DNA of 13,418 nucleotides from SAR86 cluster bacterium. GTDB taxonomy: Bacteria; Pseudomonadota; Gammaproteobacteria; Magnimaribacterales; D2472. Shown piece by piece: positions 7,593 through 13,418 of this stretch (its first letter is position 1; each line of letters opens with the position of its first letter). The position numbers and the translations under genes were made by a program. Location: the NCBI GenBank assembly GCA_016779505.1, contig JADHNM010000029.1, positions 1 to 13,418 of the forward strand, read 5' to 3'. A model generated the notes under the pieces. The model ran no database searches, was not told where the DNA came from, and saw nothing but the letters and a program-made list of their open reading frames with translations.

Positions 7593-8201
7593 GTGCAAAG
7601 CATAGAAAAAATTAAAAGTTTAAGCTCGAAAAAACTTGCGCCTATTACCGACAAACATCGTCAAATAATATCAGACCTTGAAGATCTTCTAGAACAAGGT
7701 GTTCCCAAAATGACAATGTCTCAAATAGCATCAACTTTGAAAATTTCATTAAGAACTTTGTATGAAATTGCTCCCAGTAAAGATCAATTAATAGTAATGA
7801 CAATGGATAGCATCCTAAGGAAACATGGTAAACATGCTCTAGATTCAATATCTGATATCAAATCACCAATAGAAAAATTAGAAAAATATCTCAAAATTGT
7901 GAACCAGGCAGTTGGGCCAAAATTTCCTCTAATACAGAAAGATATTGGTAAGTTTGATCGTTTGAAACCTATGGCTGAACAACATGCAAGTTTTATAACT
8001 AATATGACAGAAAAACTTTTGAATCAAGCAATTGACAAAAAAGAAATTATAAAAATAGACTCGAAAGCATTTGCAATACTGCTTGGCGGCATTGGTAAAG
8101 AATTTATTAAAGAAAAAAATAAACTCATTGATTCCACCCCTGAAGAGTCTGCAAACTCGATAACTCAAATAATTTTAAATGGAATCAAAGTGAGGAACTA
8201 A
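7593..8201 (+). CDS. TetR/AcrR-family transcriptional regulator
   Basis: The 202-residue protein has a TetR-type N-terminal helix-turn-helix (about 22-66): RQIISDLEDLLEQGVPKMTMSQIASTLKISLRTLYEIAPSKDQL, given here by its key elements MTMSQIA, LKISLRTLY and SKDQL. The helical C-terminal domain (about 75-202) should bind the inducer and dimerise; it is lysine-rich and not recognisable further. Translation most likely starts at GTG 7593, with no good Shine-Dalgarno and 5 bases after the carboxylase alpha stop; this would keep the regulator scarce relative to the enzymes. Its place inside the operon predicts autoregulation through the palindrome at 3958-3989, probably in response to an acyl-CoA or free acid of the pathway. 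AtuR of Pseudomonas is also TetR-like, but no orthology is claimed. Confidence 0.88.
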   Translation: MQSIEKIKSLSSKKLAPITDKHRQIISDLEDLLEQGVPKMTMSQIASTLKISLRTLYEIAPSKDQLIVMTMDSILRKHGKHALDSISDIKSPIEKLEKYLKIVNQAVGPKFPLIQKDIGKFDRLKPMAEQHASFITNMTEKLLNQAIDKKEIIKIDSKAFAILLGGIGKEFIKEKNKLIDSTPEESANSITQIILNGIKVRN

Positions 8202-8202
8202 C

Positions 8203-9978
8203 ATGAGCGATAACGTTATTAAAATTGCAAATTGTAGCGGTTATTACGGAGATAAATTATCTGCTGCTAAAGAAATGGTAGATGGAGGGCCTATAGATGT
8301 ATTGACTGGAGACTATTTAGCTGAACTCACCATGACAATTCTTTTTAATCAAAAGATGCAACGCGGGGAGGATAAGGGATACGTGGGCACCTTTCTAAAG
8401 CAAGTCAAAGCAGTGGCCAAAACCTGTAAAGAGGAAAATATTAAAATTGTTACCAATGCGGGTGGCTTAAATCCCTCTTCTATGGCCAATGAAATAGAAA
8501 AAATCTTGGAAGAGCTCAATATTTCTCTCAAAGTAGCATATATAACTGGGGATGATTTGATGCCAAGAATAGACTCCCTAAAAGAGGAAGGAGAATCATT
8601 TTTAAACATTGATAAAAATATCCCGATTGATAAATCAGGATGCCAAATACTCACAGCAAACGCTTATCTTGGAGCATGGGGAATTAAGAAGGCATTAGAT
8701 GAAGGCGCTGATATTGTCGTATGTCCAAGAGTGACGGATGCAGCAGTAGTAATTGGTCCAGCAGCCTGGAAATTTAATTGGAAGAGAGATGATTATGATG
8801 CATTGGCTGGCGCATTAGCAGCAGGTCATATTATTGAGTGTGGTTGCCAAGCAACTGGTGGCAACTATTCTTTTTTTAAAGAGGTGCCAAGCTTTAATAA
8901 TGTTGGCTATCCAATAGCTGAAATCAAAAACGATGGAAGTTTTTATATTACTAAACATCCAGGCACTGGCGGTTTAGTATCTGCTGGAACTGTAACTGCA
9001 CAGCTTTTATATGAAATTAGTACTCCCGCATACTTAAATCCAGATGTTATAGCTCATTTTGATACCTTGAATATTGAGGAAGTTTCCAAAGACAGAGTTT
9101 ATGTATCAGGTTGCAGGGGAAGCTCGCCAACTAGCACTCACAAAGTCTGTATTAATCTTGCTGGGGGTTATAGAAATGGCATGGAGTTCATTCTTACAGG
9201 CATAGACATTGAAGAAAAAGCTCAAATTATTGCTGATGCACTTTTTAACTCTGTTGGAGGCAAAGAGCAATTTGATGAGGTTTCAATTTTATTAGATAGA
9301 ACTGACAAAAAAGATCCAAATTCTAATGAAGAAGCAATGGCCTCTCTAAGAATTTCGGTTAAATCAAAAGATCCTGATCTAGTTGGCAGAATGTTTACAG
9401 CAAAAATGATAGAACTGGCTTTAGCTAATTATCCAGGATTTTTTACAGGAGGCGGAGTGAGACCTGGAGGACCAGTCTTAGTCTATTGGCCTGCTTTAAT
9501 AGATAGCAAATACATTAAAGAGACTGTTCATGTTGATGGCAAAGAAATTAATGTAAAGCCAACCAATCAACTGAATTTAGAAGAATCTTATTATCAAAAA
9601 CAACCAATTGAAATACCCCCTCCTCCATCAGGCGAAACTCTCAACAAACCATTAGGAGAGCTTTTTGGTGCTAGATCTGGTGATAAAGGAGGCTGTGCCA
9701 ATATCGGTGTATGGGCAAAAAGTGAAAATGCATTCTCTTTTTTAAATAATTATTTGACTGTCAAAAAAATCAAAGAATTGATGCCTGACATAAGGGAATT
9801 TGAAATAGACAGATATGAGCTTCCAAACATACTTTCGCTAAATTTTTACATCCATGACATATTAGAAGATGGAGTTTCTTCTAACACTAGGAAAGATGGC
9901 CAAGCTAAATCTCTCGGGGAATACTTAAGAGCCAAGTATGCAGATATCCCTAAATCTTTATTTGAGGAAAACATATGA
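8203..9978 (+). CDS. AtuA-family (acyclic terpene utilization, DUF1446) protein
   Basis: The 591-residue protein has two parts. Residues about 4-460 match the DUF1446/AtuA domain: IANCSGYYGDKLSAA, VLTGDYLAELTM, IVTNAGGLNP (82-91), ANAYLGAWGI (152-161), VVCPRVTDAAVVIGP (172-186), GHIIECGCQATGGN (208-221) and HPGTGGLVS (252-260). A proline linker (472-475) leads to a small C-terminal domain (about 484-591) with GARSGDKGGCANIGVWA (489-505), found fused in many AtuA proteins. AtuA is needed for growth on citronellol in Pseudomonas, but its reaction is unknown. Neighbouring carboxylase, crotonase and dehydrogenase genes fit an isoprenoid or branched acyl-CoA route. A good GAGGA (8192-8196) lies 6 bases before the ATG, and the TetR stop is 1 base upstream. 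The gene overlaps the crotonase start by 4 bases. Confidence 0.9.
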   Translation: MSDNVIKIANCSGYYGDKLSAAKEMVDGGPIDVLTGDYLAELTMTILFNQKMQRGEDKGYVGTFLKQVKAVAKTCKEENIKIVTNAGGLNPSSMANEIEKILEELNISLKVAYITGDDLMPRIDSLKEEGESFLNIDKNIPIDKSGCQILTANAYLGAWGIKKALDEGADIVVCPRVTDAAVVIGPAAWKFNWKRDDYDALAGALAAGHIIECGCQATGGNYSFFKEVPSFNNVGYPIAEIKNDGSFYITKHPGTGGLVSAGTVTAQLLYEISTPAYLNPDVIAHFDTLNIEEVSKDRVYVSGCRGSSPTSTHKVCINLAGGYRNGMEFILTGIDIEEKAQIIADALFNSVGGKEQFDEVSILLDRTDKKDPNSNEEAMASLRISVKSKDPDLVGRMFTAKMIELALANYPGFFTGGGVRPGGPVLVYWPALIDSKYIKETVHVDGKEINVKPTNQLNLEESYYQKQPIEIPPPPSGETLNKPLGELFGARSGDKGGCANIGVWAKSENAFSFLNNYLTVKKIKELMPDIREFEIDRYELPNILSLNFYIHDILEDGVSSNTRKDGQAKSLGEYLRAKYADIPKSLFEENI

Positions 9979-10766
9979 GCATAGATAAATTATCTTTAGA
10001 GGGTTTGGATTTTCAAGCCACGAAAGTAAATATTAAAAATAATATTTTAACCATTACATTAAATCGACCTGAGAAAAAAAACGCATTGAATAATGTGATG
10101 ATGAATGAGCTTAATTATGCTTTAGCATACGCAAAACAAGAAAGAGAAATCAGGGTTGTTGTTATTGATGCGGAAGGAGATATTTTTTGTGCCGGAGCTG
10201 ATCTTAGGCTTGCTAAAGAAGATTCTAACGTGCCGAAAATTGAGGGCGCAGATGATATCAGTTTCTCTCTTAGAAGACTGCACAAACCAGTTATATGCAA
10301 AATCCAAGGATCAGTCCTGGCAGGAGCATTATTATTAGTCACAAATGCAACTCATGCTATAGCTGTTGATTCAGCTAAATTTTCAGCACCTGAGATACAC
10401 AGAGGCTTGTGGCCTTTTATGGTCATGGCTGGATTATTCAGAGTGATGCCTAAAAGAGCTGGGCTTGATTTTATTATGCGTGGTAAGCCCATTGATGCAA
10501 ATAAAGCTGAGAGATGGGGGTTAATCAATGAATATGTAGCGACTGATGAACTAGATAAAAAAGTTAGCGAGCTAGCCAAAGAACTAGCGAGTCTAGCCCC
10601 AGGAACCATGCAATTTGGTCTAGAAGCATATGAGAAACAAGATGCTTTGGAATTTGATGAGGCTCTGCCTTATCTCCAAAAACAAATTGCTAAATGTTTT
10701 GAAAGTGAAGATGCTAAGGAAGGTATTGCTGCATTTTTAGAAAAAAGAAAGCCTCATTGGAAATAA
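9975..10766 (+). CDS. Enoyl-CoA hydratase/isomerase (crotonase) family protein
   Basis: The 263-residue crotonase-fold protein acts on a CoA thioester. It has LNRPEKKNAL (29-38), the first oxyanion-hole segment FCAGADL (71-77), a second segment QGSVLAGALLL (111-121) and SAPEIHRG (137-144). Aligned with the classic hydratase, E140 keeps the second catalytic glutamate (rat Glu164), but the first one (rat Glu144, in GGG-C-E-L) is replaced by leucine at about 120. That is atypical of hydratases and resembles isomerase-like members. By context it could replace AtuE/LiuC (hydration of a glutaconyl-type CoA) or move a double bond. A strong GAGGA at 9964-9968 precedes ATG 9975, which overlaps the AtuA stop. 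Family is sure; the reaction is not. Confidence 0.88.
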   Translation: MSIDKLSLEGLDFQATKVNIKNNILTITLNRPEKKNALNNVMMNELNYALAYAKQEREIRVVVIDAEGDIFCAGADLRLAKEDSNVPKIEGADDISFSLRRLHKPVICKIQGSVLAGALLLVTNATHAIAVDSAKFSAPEIHRGLWPFMVMAGLFRVMPKRAGLDFIMRGKPIDANKAERWGLINEYVATDELDKKVSELAKELASLAPGTMQFGLEAYEKQDALEFDEALPYLQKQIAKCFESEDAKEGIAAFLEKRKPHWK

Positions 10767-10767
10767 A

Positions 10768-10772
10768 AAGGA
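10768..10772 (+). promoter_or_regulatory. Shine-Dalgarno for the first acyl-CoA dehydrogenase
   Basis: AAGGA lies 6 bases before ATG 10779, in the 12-base gap after the crotonase stop. It is the largest gap inside the operon, and still too short for a separate promoter. Confidence 0.6.
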
Positions 10773-10778
10773 AAAATT

Positions 10779-12005
10779 ATGGATTTAAATTTCGGATCAG
10801 ATTACCAAGACTTTACTAATGAAGTCCAAAGCTTTTGCAAAAAATATAGAAACTTATCTTTTACAGATAAGGCTTCATCTCCATTATTGAAAAGCTCAGG
10901 AGGCTCAGGTAAGAAAAAAATGTCTCGCTCTGAATGGCAAAAAATTTTAATAGAGCATGGATATTTTGCTCGTTCAGTTCCAAAAGAATACGGAGGATAT
11001 GGCGGCGAAGCAGATATTCTTAAGAGTAGAATTATTGCTGAAGAATTCTCCAAATCAAACACTCCAACTGCAATGGGTGGTCAAGGGATTGATATGCTGG
11101 TTCCAACTCTATTAGAGATGGGTACCGAGGAACAAAAGCAAGCCTACATCAAACCTACACTCCATGGAGAAATGATTTGGTGCCAAGGTTACTCTGAACC
11201 AAATGCCGGGAGTGATCTGGCAAGTTTACAAACTAAAGGAGAGTTGGTTGGCGATGAATGGGTGATTAATGGTCAAAAAATATGGACCAGCACTGCGCAA
11301 TACTCACAGATGTGTTTTTGTCTTGTCAGAACTGAACCAGATGCTCCTAAACATGCTGGAATAAGCTATTTACTCATACCGATGGATACTCCAGGCATTG
11401 AAATTAGACCGCTTGTTGATATGACTTTGAAGGCAGGATTTAATGAAGTCTTTTTTACAGATGTGAAAATTCCTGCAAGCAATATTGTAGGCAAAAGAGG
11501 TGAAGGCTGGGCTGTTGCAAATGCAACTTTAGGCCACGAAAGAGGCTCCTTGGCTCCACCAGATGCAACAATGAATAGATTGAATATGCTGATACATTTA
11601 ATGAAAGAAGAAACACTTGATGGCGAACCATTAATTGAGCATCCAATTTATCGAGATCGATTGATGCAAATTCAAGGTAAAGTTTTAGCCCAACAATCTC
11701 ATGCATTAAGACTGCTATCAGCTAAGTTAAATCCAGGAGCTGATGTAAAGATAGGCAAAATGATTCAAAAGCTTATCGGAACAGAGTTAAGGCATGAATT
11801 AGAAGGCCTTGCAATTGATGTGATGGGTGAAATTGGAACCTTGTATGAAGATAGCCCACATCTTAAAAATGATGGCACATGGCAATTCATATATATGTAT
11901 TTTCTGGGCCTCATTATTGGCGGTGGCACCAGCCAGATTCAAAAGAATATTATTGCAGAACGGGGTCTAGGCATGCCCAAAGAACCAAAAGTAGAGGGAG
12001 CATAA
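10779..12005 (+). CDS. Acyl-CoA dehydrogenase, probable catalytic subunit of a heteromer
   Basis: The 408-residue flavoprotein belongs to the acyl-CoA dehydrogenase family (alpha,beta-desaturation of acyl-CoA, electrons to ETF). Visible are FARSVPKEYGGYGG (63-76), the flavin/substrate loop CQGYSEPNAGSDLAS (135-149), VINGQKIWTSTAQ (162-174) and LGHERGS (251-257). E254 falls where isovaleryl- and long-chain dehydrogenases have their catalytic base. The alternative base position of MCAD (YEGT) is GGGT here (381-384), so E254 is the likely base. The usual RxxFGxxI and QxxGGxGY motifs of the C-terminal domain, which contact the FAD of the partner subunit, are absent. The next gene, 1 base downstream, has exactly these. 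This suggests an alpha2beta2 enzyme with one active site per pair. Substrate is unknown; citronellyl-CoA-like (AtuD) or isovaleryl-like are options from context. Confidence 0.92.
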   Translation: MDLNFGSDYQDFTNEVQSFCKKYRNLSFTDKASSPLLKSSGGSGKKKMSRSEWQKILIEHGYFARSVPKEYGGYGGEADILKSRIIAEEFSKSNTPTAMGGQGIDMLVPTLLEMGTEEQKQAYIKPTLHGEMIWCQGYSEPNAGSDLASLQTKGELVGDEWVINGQKIWTSTAQYSQMCFCLVRTEPDAPKHAGISYLLIPMDTPGIEIRPLVDMTLKAGFNEVFFTDVKIPASNIVGKRGEGWAVANATLGHERGSLAPPDATMNRLNMLIHLMKEETLDGEPLIEHPIYRDRLMQIQGKVLAQQSHALRLLSAKLNPGADVKIGKMIQKLIGTELRHELEGLAIDVMGEIGTLYEDSPHLKNDGTWQFIYMYFLGLIIGGGTSQIQKNIIAERGLGMPKEPKVEGA

Positions 12006-12006
12006 A

Positions 12007-13092
12007 ATGTATTTTGGCTTATCAGAAGAACAATCCTTTTTTCAGGACAATGTAAGAAAATATCTAGCAGAACATGCCACGATAGACAATATTAAGCATA
12101 TTGCTAGCGGCGATGAAAAGAACCTTTCTGCTGAAATTCATCAAGGCCTTCTTAATTTAGGTATTAATGGGCTCTTAATTCCAGAAGAGTTTGGTGGCCT
12201 AGGTCTAGATTTACTCTTTGCCGCTGTTGTTTCAGAAGCTTTAGGGGGCGGCGTGGGCCCTACTCCATTTATTGCACCCTATGTAATGGCGCCAATAGCG
12301 ATTAGACACGCAGGCAGTATCTCACAACATGAGAATTATCTTTCTAAAATCGCCACCAATGAATGTCGTTTTGGAGTAGGTTTTAGCGAATTCATAGGCA
12401 AAAGAAATGATGCTGGGATAACTTTTTCAGACAATGTATTAAATGGTAGAGCTATGTTTGTGCTCGATGCAAATGATGCAACGCATCTGTTGCTTGCAGA
12501 TGACAAAGGTCAAATATTTGTTGTGGATGCCAAATCTGGAAACCTAGAAATAGTTAAATTAATAACGGTTGATAAAACCAGGCAATATGCGGAAGTAATT
12601 TGTAAAAACTTAAAGGCGGAGCTGCTGGAGAATTCCTCAGACTCTGTAGAGCCAATCAACCAAGCAATTGATGCTGGCAGGATTATGCTTGCAGCAGATT
12701 CTCTTGGGGCATCACAAACCATGATAGATAAGGCAGTTGACTATGCTAAAGAGCGCAAGCAATTTGGTAGAGCCATAGGATCATTTCAAGCTGTAAAGCA
12801 CATGTGTGCCGAAATGGCTGCTGATTTAGAACCTTGCTATGCTATGGTTTGGCATGCAGCCCATTGCCATGACCATAGTCCTAGTGAAGCGAGATTGATG
12901 GCCTGTCATGCAAAAGCACATGTCTCTGAAATGAGCAAAGGTATTGCAAAGAAAGCTACCGAGGTTCATGGCGGCATGGGTTTCACCGACTTGCTCGGTT
13001 TACATTACTGGTTCAAGCGAATTGGTTTAAATCGCCAAATACTAGGCAGCCCAGAACTTGTAAGAGAAGAAGCCTATAAGGCGCAGCTTTAA
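12007..13092 (+). CDS. Acyl-CoA dehydrogenase-like protein, probable non-catalytic partner subunit
   Basis: The 361-residue protein has the acyl-CoA dehydrogenase fold. The N-terminal helical domain holds GLLIPEEFGGLG (55-66). The middle domain is degenerate: there is no xxxEPxAGSD flavin loop near 120-135. The C-terminal domain is well conserved, with ERKQFGRAIGSFQAVKH (249-265) and VHGGMGFT (320-327), the motifs that bind FAD across the dimer. Both known catalytic glutamate positions are empty: GR at 224-225 and GSPE at 347-350. It therefore probably cannot act alone and pairs with the preceding dehydrogenase, as in the FadE heteromers of actinobacterial steroid side-chain degradation. GGAG (11997-12000) is 6 bases before the ATG. 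It is the last gene of the operon, and its stop overlaps the convergent isomerase-like gene by 4 bases. Confidence 0.88.
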   Translation: MYFGLSEEQSFFQDNVRKYLAEHATIDNIKHIASGDEKNLSAEIHQGLLNLGINGLLIPEEFGGLGLDLLFAAVVSEALGGGVGPTPFIAPYVMAPIAIRHAGSISQHENYLSKIATNECRFGVGFSEFIGKRNDAGITFSDNVLNGRAMFVLDANDATHLLLADDKGQIFVVDAKSGNLEIVKLITVDKTRQYAEVICKNLKAELLENSSDSVEPINQAIDAGRIMLAADSLGASQTMIDKAVDYAKERKQFGRAIGSFQAVKHMCAEMAADLEPCYAMVWHAAHCHDHSPSEARLMACHAKAHVSEMSKGIAKKATEVHGGMGFTDLLGLHYWFKRIGLNRQILGSPELVREEAYKAQL

Positions 13093-13418
13093 ATTAAATT
13101 TTTTGTAATTGCTTCTTCAAGTAGATGCAAACGATCATTACCAAAAAACATTTTTCCATTATAGAAAAAAGTTGGCGAGCCAAATCCTCCGCGCCCAATC
13201 AATTCATCAGTATTTTTTTTTAAAAGATCTTTGGCCTCCTGTGATGTGATAAATTTTTTAAATTCCTCAGTGTCTAAATTTGAATTTTCGGCAATATCTA
13301 CTAATAAATCTTCCTGGCTGATGTCTTTCCCTTCACTCCAGTAGGCCTGGAATACATTGCTCGCAAACTCAACTAATTTACTTTCTGTTTTAGCAAACAA
13401 ACAACCCCGCATCGCTTT
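13089..13418 (-). CDS. 2-hydroxychromene-2-carboxylate isomerase-like (DsbA/GST-kappa fold) protein, N-terminus outside window
   Basis: Only the C-terminal 110 or so residues are present; the frame stays open to the window edge, reading K-A-M-R-G-C. The M in this run is a mid-protein residue rather than a start. The helical part with VFQAYWSEGKDISQEDLL and the end RGGFGSPTFFYNGKMFFGNDR (key elements GSPTFF and FFGNDRL) are typical of HCCA isomerases, a glutathione-dependent family (NahD in naphthalene degradation) with thioredoxin fold and helical insertion; most members have no proven substrate. GSPTFF carries the cis-proline. Convergent with the second dehydrogenase gene, overlapping by 4 bases (13089-13092). 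Confidence is good for the family and low for the reaction. Confidence 0.85.
   Translation of the reverse strand, partial: KAMRGCLFAKTESKLVEFASNVFQAYWSEGKDISQEDLLVDIAENSNLDTEEFKKFITSQEAKDLLKKNTDELIGRGGFGSPTFFYNGKMFFGNDRLHLLEEAITKNLI

Noticed and set aside
12007..13092. Second dehydrogenase gene as a decaying pseudogene
   Set aside because: The frame is intact over 361 codons, it has a good ribosome binding site, and its FAD-contact motifs are well conserved; only catalytic positions are lost, which fits a partner subunit.
13089..13412. Complete 107-residue small protein starting at ATG 13412
   Set aside because: The frame continues upstream to the window edge, and the sequence is the C-terminal half of a known longer family.

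Overview
The window is a dense, AT-rich stretch of bacterial chromosome with no RNA genes, mobile elements or CRISPR. All gene boundaries are tight: 4-base ATGA overlaps, gaps of 1 to 12 bases, and convergent stops that abut or overlap. Strong AT bias, very short intergenic DNA, a proteobacterial-type nagZ and a fatty-acid/terpenoid-type catabolic operon together suggest a streamlined marine gammaproteobacterium, perhaps of the SAR86 type. That assignment is inference; no marker gene here proves it.

Layout. Bases 1-1972 (minus strand) hold a two-gene unit: an LLM-class (luciferase-like) oxidoreductase and then nagZ, whose 3' end lies outside the window. Divergent from it, 2082-3221 (plus) encodes a nitronate monooxygenase-family flavoprotein. 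It converges without a gap on a glutathione S-transferase (3222-3839, minus). After a 170-base divergent regulatory region comes a seven-gene plus-strand operon (4010-13092): acyl-CoA carboxylase beta subunit, biotin-bearing alpha subunit, TetR-family regulator, AtuA-family protein, crotonase, and two adjacent acyl-CoA dehydrogenase-like genes. At the right edge a 2-hydroxychromene-2-carboxylate isomerase-like (DsbA/GST-kappa fold) gene enters on the minus strand, its 3' end overlapping the operon's last gene.

How the genes may work together. A biotin carboxylase pair of the 3-methylcrotonyl/geranyl-CoA type, AtuA, a crotonase and acyl-CoA dehydrogenases recall the Pseudomonas atu (acyclic terpene utilization) and liu (leucine/isovalerate) clusters. 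The order differs, and no CoA ligase, lyase or thiolase is visible. The likely role is breakdown of a branched or isoprenoid acyl-CoA; the real substrate cannot be read from the sequence. The two dehydrogenase genes look complementary: the first has the catalytic glutamate and N-terminal flavin/substrate loop, the second has the C-terminal FAD-contact motifs but no catalytic glutamate. They may form one heteromeric enzyme, as known for actinobacterial steroid degradation.

Regulation. The same inverted repeat, GGTAATA-N12-TATTACC, occurs just upstream of both the nitronate monooxygenase start (2040-2065) and the carboxylase operon start (3961-3986). The TetR-family gene inside the operon is the obvious candidate to bind it. 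This would tie the flanking oxidoreductases, and possibly the GST and the LLM/nagZ unit, into one small local regulon.
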